A DNA stretch of 64,000 nucleotides from Brachybacterium faecium DSM 4810. GTDB taxonomy: Bacteria > Actinomycetota > Actinomycetes > Actinomycetales > Dermabacteraceae. Made by a program: the position numbers and the translations under genes. Numbering within the stretch: position 1 is the stretch's first letter; the number at the start of each line of letters is the position of its first letter. Location of the stretch: positions 2,852,001-2,916,000 of the forward strand of contig CP001643.1 in the NCBI GenBank assembly GCA_000023405.1, written 5' to 3'. A model generated the notes under the pieces. That model was not told where the DNA came from. It made no database searches and was given only the letters and a program-made list of their open reading frames with translations. Below are positions 49,164-57,751 of this stretch, piece by piece.

Positions 49164-51665
49164 TCACGTCGTCGCGCCGGGCTCCTTCTCGCGCAGCAGA
49201 CCCAGCAGCCGCTCCGCCTCCCGCTTCGAGAGCGGCTCGTTGCCGTTGCCGCACTTCGGGGAGACCACACAGGCGGGGCAGCCGGACTCGCAGCCGCATT
49301 CGCCGATCATGTCGGCCGTGGCCCGCACCCAGGCCGCGGCGTCGTCGGCCCCGCGCTCCGCGAAACCGGCCCCGCCCGGCGCCCCGTCGTAGACGAAGAT
49401 CGTGGGCTCGCCGGTGTCCTCGTGCTGCGCGGCGGAGAGCCCACCGATGTCCCACCGGTCGCACGTGGCCAGCAGCGGCAGCATCGAGATCGCGGCATGC
49501 TCGGCGGCGTGCAGCGCCCCGGGCAGCTCCTCGCCGGGGATCTCGGCGGCATCGGTGCGCTCGCGCGGGATCACCCACCACACGGCCTTCGTGGTGAGGG
49601 TGCGCGGCGGCAGATCCAGCGGATGCTGGGCCAGCACGGCCTGCGTGAACACGTCCCGCACCTGGTATCCGGTGACCTGGTCGGTGACGTCCACGGTGCC
49701 GAAGCACAATCGCACACCGCCCTCCCAGGGCAGCTCCCGATCGGTCTGCCGGATCCGCAGCGTGGAGACGGACTGCGGGTGGGTGGTGTGCAGCGGGTCC
49801 TCGCGATGCACGAAGGCGACCGATTGCTCGACGTCGAGGTGGTCGACCACGTAGTTGGCACCCTGGTGGAGGTAGACGGCGCCGTCGTGCACCTGGGTGT
49901 GGGCACTCGCGGCGTCGACGGTGCCCAGCAGCGAGCCCGTGCCCTGCTCGACGATCCGCACCGGCTCCCCGCCGCTGCCGCGCAGGTCGGTGAGCTGGTG
50001 CGCCGATTCCGTCATCGTCCAGTACCAGCCGGTGGCGCGCGAGCGGAGCACCCCGCGGGCGGCGAGCGTGGTGAGCAGATCGCGGGCGGTGGGCCCGAAG
50101 ATGCCCGCCTCGCCGTCGCGGATCGCGAGCTCCGCGGCGGCGGCGCACAGATGCGGGGTCATCACGTAGGGGTTGCCGGGATCGAACACCGCGGCCTCGA
50201 CCTCCGCGCCGAAGATCGTCTCGGGATGGTGGACCACGTAGGTGTCCAGGGGGTCCTCACGGGCCACGAACAGGGCGAGCGCCCCGCCGTCGGCGTCCTG
50301 GCGCCGCCCGGCCCGGCCGAACTGCTGCCACAGGGAGGCGCGGGTGCCGGGCCAGCCGGCGACCACCACCGCGTCCAGGCCGGCGATGTCGATGCCGAGC
50401 TCGAGCGCGTTGGTGGAGGCCAGCGCCTTCAGCGCGCCCGAGCGCAGGGCGTCCTCCAGCTCGCGCCGCTCGCGGGCGAGGTAGCCGCCGCGGTAGGCGG
50501 CGACCCGTCCCGCCCGGTCGGCGAGCTGCGGGGCGTGCGTGTGCTCGGCCTTCTGCTCCAGCAGGCGCCTGGCCCCGCTGGAGACCAGCTCGGCGCCGCG
50601 GCGGGAGCGGGCGAAGACGAGGGTCTGCACGTCCCGTTCGACAAGGTCGGCGAGCAGCGCCGCGGCCTCGCTGGTCGCGGAGCGACGCAGCGGCTCCTCC
50701 GTGCGGCCCGCGCCGTCCGCGCCGTCCACGCCGTCCGCGCCGTCCGCGCCGTCGGTCTCCTCGCCCTCGGCGTCGCCGCCCTCCGTCGCCTGCCCGGGAC
50801 CGTCATCCCAGCGTGCCGGGTCGCCGCGGCCGTCCACCCGGGTGCGGGTCCCCGGCTCCCACAGCCCGATCGTCAGCCCGGCCCGCGGGGAGCCGTCCTC
50901 GGTGACGGGTTCGACGTCCCGGCCGATCAGCCGGGAGGCGGACAGCTCCGGGTTCGCGGTGGTGGCCGAGGCGAGGATGAAGGTGGGGTCGGCGCGGTAA
51001 TGGGCGGCGATCCGGCGCAGGCGCCGCACCACCATCGAGACGTGGCTGCCGAACACGCCCCGGTAGCTGTGGCACTCGTCGATCACCACGTAGCGCAGGG
51101 CGCGGAAGAAGTGCGCCCACTGCTCGTGCCCGGGCAGGAGCCCGAAGTGCAGCATGTCGGGGTTGGTGAGCACCACGGTGCCGTGGCGGCGCACCCAGCG
51201 GCGCTGCTCGGCAGGGGTGTCGCCGTCGTACACGGCGACGCGGGCGTCGCGGATCCCGGCGCCGTCGGCCATCGCGGTGATGTTCGTCAGCTGGTCCGCG
51301 GCGAGCGCCTTGGTGGGCGAGAGGTACAGCGCCGTGGCGCGGCGCGCCTCGGGATCGTGCTCGCGCGCGCCGATCGCGGTGAGCACCGGCAGCAGATAGG
51401 CGAGCGACTTGCCGGAGGCCGTGGCGGTGGCGAGCACCACGTCCTGTCCTCCGTGGGCGAGCTGTGCCGCCTGCTCCTGATGGATCCAGGGCGCGGTGAT
51501 GCCCCGCTCGGCGAGGTGCTGCACCAGCCGCGGATCGGTCCACTGCGGGAAGCTGCCGCGACGCCCGGAGCGGGCGGGACGCTGCTCGACGTGGGTGAGG
51601 CAGGTGCGGCGGATCAGCGGCGCGGAGAGGTCGGCGAGGAGCTCGGGTGCTCGGCCTGCCCGCAT
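49164..51665 (-). CDS. DEAD/DEAH-box helicase of the Tad neighbourhood
   Basis: 833 aa from ATG 51665 (GGGAGGA upstream; the frame is open 34 codons further). Motif I ATASGKSLAYLLP, motif II VIDECHSY (DECH), motif III SATTANPE, motif VI-like QFGRAGRRQ and a C-terminal DUF1998 domain with the cysteine cluster CGCESGCPACVVSPKCG. The family marker is its constant place beside the Tad/TadE genes in actinobacteria. An Asp-Gly-Ala repeat (DNA 50709-50755) expands a linker around residue 310. Role not known; related to MrfA-type DNA-repair helicases. Confidence 0.92.
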   Translation of the reverse strand: MRAGRAPELLADLSAPLIRRTCLTHVEQRPARSGRRGSFPQWTDPRLVQHLAERGITAPWIHQEQAAQLAHGGQDVVLATATASGKSLAYLLPVLTAIGAREHDPEARRATALYLSPTKALAADQLTNITAMADGAGIRDARVAVYDGDTPAEQRRWVRRHGTVVLTNPDMLHFGLLPGHEQWAHFFRALRYVVIDECHSYRGVFGSHVSMVVRRLRRIAAHYRADPTFILASATTANPELSASRLIGRDVEPVTEDGSPRAGLTIGLWEPGTRTRVDGRGDPARWDDGPGQATEGGDAEGEETDGADGADGVDGADGAGRTEEPLRRSATSEAAALLADLVERDVQTLVFARSRRGAELVSSGARRLLEQKAEHTHAPQLADRAGRVAAYRGGYLARERRELEDALRSGALKALASTNALELGIDIAGLDAVVVAGWPGTRASLWQQFGRAGRRQDADGGALALFVAREDPLDTYVVHHPETIFGAEVEAAVFDPGNPYVMTPHLCAAAAELAIRDGEAGIFGPTARDLLTTLAARGVLRSRATGWYWTMTESAHQLTDLRGSGGEPVRIVEQGTGSLLGTVDAASAHTQVHDGAVYLHQGANYVVDHLDVEQSVAFVHREDPLHTTHPQSVSTLRIRQTDRELPWEGGVRLCFGTVDVTDQVTGYQVRDVFTQAVLAQHPLDLPPRTLTTKAVWWVIPRERTDAAEIPGEELPGALHAAEHAAISMLPLLATCDRWDIGGLSAAQHEDTGEPTIFVYDGAPGGAGFAERGADDAAAWVRATADMIGECGCESGCPACVVSPKCGNGNEPLSKREAERLLGLLREKEPGATT
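50709..50755 (-). repeat. Coding 9-bp tandem repeat in the helicase gene
   Basis: The unit GCCGTCCGC (variants with CAC) is repeated five times, encoding DGADGADGVDGADGA in an acidic linker between the two RecA-like domains. The frame is preserved when copies change. Confidence 0.7.
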
Positions 51666-51759
51666 CCGCCCCGTCCTCCCTGCCCCGTCCACGAGGCCTG
51701 CGCATCTCCTCCCCCTGGTCTCCGGCATCGGCCCAGGCGGCTGGGGCACAATCGTAGCC

Positions 51760-53337
51760 ATGCCCACCGACAGGCCGACCGAGCCCCCGCAGGCCCTGAC
51801 CGAGGAGATCGCCGCCCTGCGCGCGGACCTCGCAGCGGGCTCCTATACGACCGCGACGATCGAGCAGCTGCTCGGGCCGGTCGCGACCGGTGCGCTGCGC
51901 CGGGAGAACGCCGTGCCCGCCCGGCGCGTCCTGGCCGGTCGCGAGGAGCCGGCAGCGGTGCTGCTGAGCCTGTTCACCCTCGGCGCCGTGGTGCCGCGCG
52001 CCCAGGTCCAGGCGGTGCTGCCCACGCTCGGCGCCGACGGGGCGATGCGGCTGGGACTGGTGGGTCCGGCCCCCGCCTATGGAGCCGACGCGCCGCCGTC
52101 GGAGGCCCCGCTGCGCGCCCTCGTGGACCTCGCCCCCTACGCGGCGAGCGACGACCTGGGGCAGATCGACTGGTGGATCGCCTCGGACCTCTCCGAGCTC
52201 GCGACCGGCCGGCCCCTCGGGCCCGAGCACGTGCTCGGCGTGGGCGGCGCCTCCCTCACCCTGGCGAAGCTCACCCCGCGCCGGTCCGTCGGCCGAGTGC
52301 TGGACCTCGGCTGCGGCGGCGGGATCCAGGCGCTGCACGCCGCCCGCCACGCCGAGCACGTCGTGGCCACCGACCTCTCCGCACGCGCCCTGGCCTTCGC
52401 CGCCTTCAACGCCGCGCTCAACAGCATCGAGATCGAGCTGCGGCAGGGCTCGCTGCTCGAGCCCGTGGCCGGGGAGAGCTTCGACCTCATCGTCTCCAAC
52501 CCGCCGTTCGTCATCACACCCCGCGACGCGGCCGACGAAGCCACCACCTGGACCTACCGCGACGGTGGCCGCGCCGGGGACGCCCTGCTCGGCGAGCTGC
52601 TGCGCGCGCTGCCCGCCCACCTCTCCCCCGGCGGCAGCGCCGTGATGCTCGGGAACTGGGAGATCGGGGCCGACGGCGCCTGGGACGCCCACCCCCGCGC
52701 CTGGCTCGAGGGCGCCTGCGCCGACGGCATCGACGCCTGGGTGCTGCAGCGCGAGCAGGAGGACCCTGCCCAGTACGCCGAGACCTGGGTGCGCGACGGC
52801 GGCATCACCGACCGCGACCCCGCCTGGCCCTCGCTGGTCGGGGCATGGCTGACGGACTTCGAGCGCCGCGGCGTGGAGCAGATCGGCTTCGGCTACCTGC
52901 TGCTGCGCCGGCCTCCCCGCGGAGCCGACCGGCCCGGCGTGCTGCGCACCGAGCAGGTGCCCGGCACCGGCAGCGGCACGCTGTGGGAGCACCTCGCCGC
53001 CTCGCTCCACACCCTGGACGCCCTCGCCGCGCTCGACGACGAGGCGCTGTGCGCCGCACGCCCCGTGCGGGCACAGGACGTGGTCGAGCGGCGCCATCTC
53101 ACCCCCGGCGAGTGGGATCCGATGCTCATCGAGCTGGTGCAGGGCGCCGGCTTCGCCCGGACCGTGCCCGCCGATCAGCAGCTCGCGGCGACCGTCGGCG
53201 CGCTCGACGGCACCCTCACCCTCGGCCAGGTGCTCGCCGCCGTGTGCGCCCTCACCGAGGCGGACGTCGACGAGACCCGCACGCGCCTCCTGCCCACCCT
53301 GCGCGAGCTCATCGTCACCGGGATGGTGACCCTATGA
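51760..53337 (+). CDS. Class I SAM-dependent methyltransferase (NPPF type)
   Basis: 525 aa. Residues 1-170 form an N-terminal winged-helix-like domain (DUF7059 type), then the Rossmann methyltransferase with motif I VLDLGCGGGIQALHAA and the N6/N5-methylation motif NPPF (IVSNPPFVITP). The C-terminal 150 residues hold another alpha-helical domain. The target, protein glutamine or RNA adenine, is not determined. ATG 51760. It overlaps the PAP2 gene by 4 bases. Confidence 0.88.
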   Translation: MPTDRPTEPPQALTEEIAALRADLAAGSYTTATIEQLLGPVATGALRRENAVPARRVLAGREEPAAVLLSLFTLGAVVPRAQVQAVLPTLGADGAMRLGLVGPAPAYGADAPPSEAPLRALVDLAPYAASDDLGQIDWWIASDLSELATGRPLGPEHVLGVGGASLTLAKLTPRRSVGRVLDLGCGGGIQALHAARHAEHVVATDLSARALAFAAFNAALNSIEIELRQGSLLEPVAGESFDLIVSNPPFVITPRDAADEATTWTYRDGGRAGDALLGELLRALPAHLSPGGSAVMLGNWEIGADGAWDAHPRAWLEGACADGIDAWVLQREQEDPAQYAETWVRDGGITDRDPAWPSLVGAWLTDFERRGVEQIGFGYLLLRRPPRGADRPGVLRTEQVPGTGSGTLWEHLAASLHTLDALAALDDEALCAARPVRAQDVVERRHLTPGEWDPMLIELVQGAGFARTVPADQQLAATVGALDGTLTLGQVLAAVCALTEADVDETRTRLLPTLRELIVTGMVTL

Positions 53338-54326
53338 GGGAGCGCACCGGGCCCGGCGACGCCCCGACCGTCGGCCGCCCTGCCCGCGTGGGCGGACTGG
53401 TCCGCCCGCTGCTGTCCCTGCTCGCCGCGGCCGCCTGCACGGCCGCCGTCGTGGCGCTGGTGAAGGTCGCGGTCGGCACGGCGAGCGGCCAGCGCCTGGA
53501 TCAGCTGATCCTCTCCGGCGCCGGCGAGCACGAGGGGCCGCTCGCGCAGTACGCCGAGCTCGCGGTGGAGACGGTCAGCGTGCCCGTGGTCGCGGTGATG
53601 CTCGCCCTCGCGGTGCTGCTGGTGCTGCTGCGCCGCCGCCCGGGGCTGCTGCTGCCGCTGGGCTCGCTCGTGCTCGGCGCGAACCTCTCCACCCAGGTGA
53701 TCAAGCACGTGCTGGTCACCCGGGAGGCGCTCGGGCCGGGGATCGACATCACCCCGAACTCCTTCCCCTCCGGGCACACCACCCTCGCCGCGAGCGCGAT
53801 GGTCGCGCTGGTGCTCGCGAGCGGTCGGGCCCGGGCGGTGCTCGCCCCGCTGGGCGCGGCGTGGACCGTCGCCGCCGGCCTCGGCACGCTGGTGGTCGGC
53901 TGGCACCGGCCCAGCGACGTGGTCGGCGCGATCGCCGTGGTCGCCGCCTGGACCTTCTTCATCCTCGCCCTCGACGGCCTGAGCGTCCGTCGGCGACGGG
54001 CCCGCGCCGCCTCCCGGCCCGGTCACGGCCGGCGCCGACGCGGCAGCGCCCCCTCCGGTCACGCCCCTCCCGCGCGGAGGGGCGCCGCCGAGGCGTGCGC
54101 GGCCGCGCTGCTGTCCCTGATCGGGATCGCCGGCCTCGGCTACGGGCTGTTCGGGCTGCTCTCCCTGCCCCTGCCCCTGGTCCTCCACGACACCGCGCAG
54201 CAGCTGTCCGCCTTCGCCGCGACCGCCGCGCTGATCGCCGGCGGCACCGCGGGGTGGATGGCGCTGACGCTCCTGCTGCGTGCGCCGATCTCACATCGGG
54301 CGCGCCGGGCGGACCGTGTACCGTGA
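53334..54326 (+). CDS. PAP2 family phosphatase (membrane)
   Basis: 330 aa with six or more membrane helices. Phosphatase motifs KHVLVTRE (motif 1), PSGHTT (motif 2) and GWHRPSDVV (motif 3, with His and Asp) are present. The C-terminal region has an Arg-rich loop and two more helices, beyond the usual PAP2 core. Substrates are typically undecaprenyl pyrophosphate or phosphatidic acid. ATG 53334 within the preceding stop. Confidence 0.88.
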   Translation: MRERTGPGDAPTVGRPARVGGLVRPLLSLLAAAACTAAVVALVKVAVGTASGQRLDQLILSGAGEHEGPLAQYAELAVETVSVPVVAVMLALAVLLVLLRRRPGLLLPLGSLVLGANLSTQVIKHVLVTREALGPGIDITPNSFPSGHTTLAASAMVALVLASGRARAVLAPLGAAWTVAAGLGTLVVGWHRPSDVVGAIAVVAAWTFFILALDGLSVRRRRARAASRPGHGRRRRGSAPSGHAPPARRGAAEACAAALLSLIGIAGLGYGLFGLLSLPLPLVLHDTAQQLSAFAATAALIAGGTAGWMALTLLLRAPISHRARRADRVP

Positions 54327-54428
54327 GCAGTCGCCGAGCGCCGTGAGACGTCCGGCTCATCCCGGACCACGGCATTCGGCCACGGCGGACGGGCCGCGTG
54401 ATGACGCGGCGAGGAAGGACTAGGCAAC

Positions 54429-57143
54429 GTGACAGGCGGACGGCATCTGGTAATCGTCGAGTCCCCGGCGAAGGCGCGGACCATCGGCCGGTACCTCGGC
54501 GAGGAATACGACGTCAAGGCATCGGTGGGCCACATCCGTGACATCCCGGTGCCTCGTGATCTGCCTGCCGAGATGAAGAAGGGCCCGTACGGGAAGTTCG
54601 GCGTCGACGTCGAGAACGGCTTCGACCCGTACTACATCGTCAGCCCCGACAAGAAGAAGACCGTCGCGGAGCTGAAGAAGGCGCTCAAGGACGCGGACAC
54701 CCTCTACCTCGCCACGGATGAGGACCGCGAGGGCGAGGCGATCGCCTGGCATCTGCTGGAGACCCTCAAGCCCAAGAAGTCCCTGCCGGTCAAGCGCATG
54801 GTGTTCCACGAGATCACCAAGGACGCGATCCGCGCCGCGCTCGAGAACACCCGCGACATCGATGCGAGCCTCGTCGACGCGCAGGAGACCCGCCGCATCC
54901 TCGATCGCCTGGTGGGCTTCGAGCTCTCCCCCGTGCTGTGGCGCAAGATCAAGCCGTCGCTGTCGGCCGGCCGCGTGCAGTCCGTCGCGACCCGCCTGGT
55001 GGTCGAGCGGGAGCGCGAGCGGATGGCCTTCGTCGCCGCCGACTACTGGGACATCACCGGCACCTTCGCCGCCGAGGGCGGGGCCGACGGCACGCAGTTC
55101 ACCGCCAAGATCGCCACCGTCGACGGGGCGCGCGTCGCCACCGGCTCCGACTTCGCCGACGACGGCACGCTGAAGCCGCGCGCGAAGAACGCCGCCGTCC
55201 TCACCGCGGAGTCCACGCAGACCCTCGTCGAGGTGCTCGGCGACGCCCCGGCCACGGTGACGGCGCTCGAGTCCAAGCCGTACACCCGCCGGCCCGCCGC
55301 CCCGTTCACCACCTCCTCCCTGCAGCAGGAAGCCTCGCGCAAGCTGCGCCTCGGCGCCCGCCAGGCGATGCGGGTGGCGCAGTCGCTGTACGAGAACGGC
55401 TACATCACGTACATGCGTACCGATTCGGTCACGCTCTCGGGCGAGGCGATCCGCGCGTCCCGCGCGCAGGCCGCCGAGCTGTACGGCTCCCAGTTCGTGC
55501 CGGACAAGCCGCGCTATTACCAGAACAAGTCGCAGGCGGCGCAGGAGGCGCACGAGGCGATCCGCCCCGCGGGCGATCACTTCCGCACCCCCGCCGAGGT
55601 GGCGGGCCAGCTCTCCGGTGACGAGTTCCGCCTGTACGAGCTGATCTGGAAGCGCACCATCGCCTCGCAGATGGCCGACGCGAAGGGCACCACCTCCACC
55701 GTCGAGCTGCTGCTCGAGAACGAGGGGCGGGCCGCGACGTTCCGCGCCGCCGGCACCGTGATCACCTTCCGCGGCTTCCTCGCCGCGTACGAGGAGGGCC
55801 GCGACGCCTCCCGCTACAAGGACGACGAGGAGAAGGGCGGGGACAAGCGCCTGCCGCAGATGGAGGAGGGGCAGACGCTCGACACCCGCGCGCTCACCCC
55901 GGACGGCCACACCACCACCCCGCCCCCGCGGTACACGGAGGCCTCGCTGGTGCGCGCCCTCGAGGACCGCGGCATCGGCCGCCCCTCGACCTACGCCTCG
56001 ACCGTCGCGACCGTCCAGGACCGCGGCTACGTGCTGCGCCGCGGCACCGCGCTGGTGCCCAGCTGGACCGCGTTCGCGGTGGTGCGCCTGCTCGAGGAGC
56101 ACTTCGGCCCCTTCATCGACTACGACTTCACCGCGCAGATGGAGCAGCAGCTGGACCGCATGGCCCAGGGCGACCTCGCGCGCTCGGAGTACCTGAAGAA
56201 CTTCTACCTCTCCGACGGCACCGACGGCCCGATCGGGCTCAAGCCCATGGTCGACGACCTGGGCGAGATCGACGCCCGCGCGATCAACAGCATCGAGATC
56301 GGTGAGGGCATCACGCTGCGGGTGGGCCGGTACGGCGCCTACGTCGAGCAGTTCCCCCGGGACGAGGACGGCGAGCTCATCGAGGGCGCCGATCCGCGCC
56401 GCGCGAACGTCTCGGACGAGGTCGCGCCGGACGAGCTGACCGTCGAGAAGGCGAAGGAGATGCTCGAGCGCGCCAAGGACGACGGCCGCGTGCTGGGCAC
56501 CGATCCCGAGACGGGTCACGAGATCGTCGCCAAGGACGGCCGCTACGGCCCGTACGTCACCGAGGTGCTGCCGGAGGCGCAGACGGCCGATGGCAAGAAG
56601 GTGCCGAAGTCGAAGCAGCCCAAGCCGCGCACCGGCTCGCTGCTGAAGTCGATGGACCTCTCCACCGTCACCCTCGAGGACGCCCTGAAGCTGCTGAGCC
56701 TGCCCCGCGTGGTGGGCACTGCGGCGGACGGCACCGAGATCACCGCCCAGAACGGCCGCTACGGCCCGTACATGAAGAAGGGCACCGACTCGCGCTCCCT
56801 GGAGACGGAGGAGCAGATCTTCTCGATCACCCTCGAGGAGGCGGAGAAGATCTACGCCCAGCCCAAGACGCGGGGCCGGGCCGCGGCCAAGCCCCCGCTG
56901 AAGGAGCTCGGCACCGATCCCACCAGCGAGAAGCCGATCGTGATCAAGGACGGCCGTTTCGGCCCGTACATCACCGACGGCACCACGAACGTCTCGCTGC
57001 GCGCGACCGAGAAGGTCGAGGAGATCACCGAGAAGGTCGCGATCGAGAAGCTCGCCGAGAAGCGCGCGAAGGGCCCGGCCAAGAAGAAGGCCCCGGCCAA
57101 GCGCACCACCACGCGCAAGAAGAGCACGACGACGAAGAAGTGA
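54429..57143 (+). CDS. topA: DNA topoisomerase I
   Basis: 904 aa, type IA. GTG start at 54429. Toprim motifs VESPAKARTIG and ATDEDREGEAIAWHLL; the active-site tyrosine in YITYMRTDSVTLSG near residue 328; C-terminal repeats DGRYGPYV, NGRYGPYM and DGRFGPYI in place of zinc fingers, ending in a Lys-rich tail (KKKAPAKRTTTRKK), as usual for actinobacterial TopA. It relaxes negative supercoils. Preceded at 102 bases by the PAP2 gene. Confidence 0.97.
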   Translation: MTGGRHLVIVESPAKARTIGRYLGEEYDVKASVGHIRDIPVPRDLPAEMKKGPYGKFGVDVENGFDPYYIVSPDKKKTVAELKKALKDADTLYLATDEDREGEAIAWHLLETLKPKKSLPVKRMVFHEITKDAIRAALENTRDIDASLVDAQETRRILDRLVGFELSPVLWRKIKPSLSAGRVQSVATRLVVERERERMAFVAADYWDITGTFAAEGGADGTQFTAKIATVDGARVATGSDFADDGTLKPRAKNAAVLTAESTQTLVEVLGDAPATVTALESKPYTRRPAAPFTTSSLQQEASRKLRLGARQAMRVAQSLYENGYITYMRTDSVTLSGEAIRASRAQAAELYGSQFVPDKPRYYQNKSQAAQEAHEAIRPAGDHFRTPAEVAGQLSGDEFRLYELIWKRTIASQMADAKGTTSTVELLLENEGRAATFRAAGTVITFRGFLAAYEEGRDASRYKDDEEKGGDKRLPQMEEGQTLDTRALTPDGHTTTPPPRYTEASLVRALEDRGIGRPSTYASTVATVQDRGYVLRRGTALVPSWTAFAVVRLLEEHFGPFIDYDFTAQMEQQLDRMAQGDLARSEYLKNFYLSDGTDGPIGLKPMVDDLGEIDARAINSIEIGEGITLRVGRYGAYVEQFPRDEDGELIEGADPRRANVSDEVAPDELTVEKAKEMLERAKDDGRVLGTDPETGHEIVAKDGRYGPYVTEVLPEAQTADGKKVPKSKQPKPRTGSLLKSMDLSTVTLEDALKLLSLPRVVGTAADGTEITAQNGRYGPYMKKGTDSRSLETEEQIFSITLEEAEKIYAQPKTRGRAAAKPPLKELGTDPTSEKPIVIKDGRFGPYITDGTTNVSLRATEKVEEITEKVAIEKLAEKRAKGPAKKKAPAKRTTTRKKSTTTKK

Positions 57144-57270
57144 CCGCGACGGGCCCCTGACCCCAGGGGCCCGTCCGTTCGCGCGGGCGGGTCCGTTCGA
57201 GGGCCTGTCCGCTCGGCGGGCTCGTCCGTTCGGGGCCCGTCCTTTCGCGGACCGCCCGTCGGCGCGCACG

Positions 57271-57420
57271 GCCCGTCGGCCTCCTGCCGACCCGTCCGCG
57301 CGTCGCCTGCCCACCCGCAGGCGGCCAGCGCCCGTCGACACCGGTGCCCGTCGGCCTCCTGCCGACCCGTCCGCGCGTCGTCTGCCCACCCGCGGGCGGC
57401 CAGCGCCCGTCGACACCAGA
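57271..57420. repeat. 75-bp tandem repeat x2 plus degenerate copies
   Basis: Copies 57271-57345 and 57346-57420 differ at only a few positions; each begins GCCCGTCGGCCTCCTGCC. Shorter GTGCCCGTCGACACC-type units continue to about 57490. Non-coding. Confidence 0.8.
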
Positions 57421-57494
57421 GCTGCCCGTCGACCCCGGTGCCCGTCGGCTCCAGCACCCGCCGGCGCCAGTGCCCGTCGACACCAGTGCCCCTC

Positions 57495-57530
57495 CGTTCG
57501 TGCGTTTGCGGATCCGCAAACGCACGAACG
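57495..57530. repeat. 36-bp perfect palindrome
   Basis: The 18-base half-site is CGTTCGTGCGTTTGCGGA, and the second half is its exact complement, with no loop and GATC at the centre (57511-57514 neighbourhood). It lies 220 bases upstream of the sugar-binding protein gene. It could form a hairpin terminator for topA or a large operator. Confidence 0.75.
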
Positions 57531-57751
57531 CCCGGCAGGCATGAGCAGCGCGCCGACCTCGACCGCTCGCCTGGCGGGACCCCGTCACCCCGACATGCGC
57601 GATTCAGGGACGAATCGTTCTGAAACGGTCATTTCCGAGCACGGAGGGTCACAGCGCGGCATCGGCCGCGCCGCGAGACCGTGATTGCTATCACTACCTG
57701 CGGTTTCGGCCTAGAGTGAACGCAGCACTGCGGACTCACGAAGGAGTGACG

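Larger units (their letters stand above)
57144..57751. other. Intergenic region after topA: 75-bp repeats, palindrome, promoter zone
   Basis: 608 bases without a credible gene. From 57170 to 57490 it is extremely C/G-rich with repeated GCCCGTCG motifs, including two copies of a 75-bp unit. Then comes a 36-bp perfect palindrome (57495-57530). From 57600 to 57751 composition becomes normal and holds the promoter and ribosome site (GAAGGAGTG) of the sugar transporter. A -10-like TAGAGT (57712-57717) is seen, without a matching -35 at 17 bases. Confidence 0.6.

Noticed and set aside
49422-54326. Very long plus-strand open frame (over 1600 codons)
   Set aside because: Only its last 330 codons (from ATG 53334) are a real gene (PAP2 phosphatase); the rest is antisense to the helicase or out of frame with the methyltransferase, open because stop codons are rare at this GC content.
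54420-57542. 1040-codon minus-strand open frame opposite topA
   Set aside because: Antisense to the well-supported topA; no domain, and composition is that of a shadow frame.
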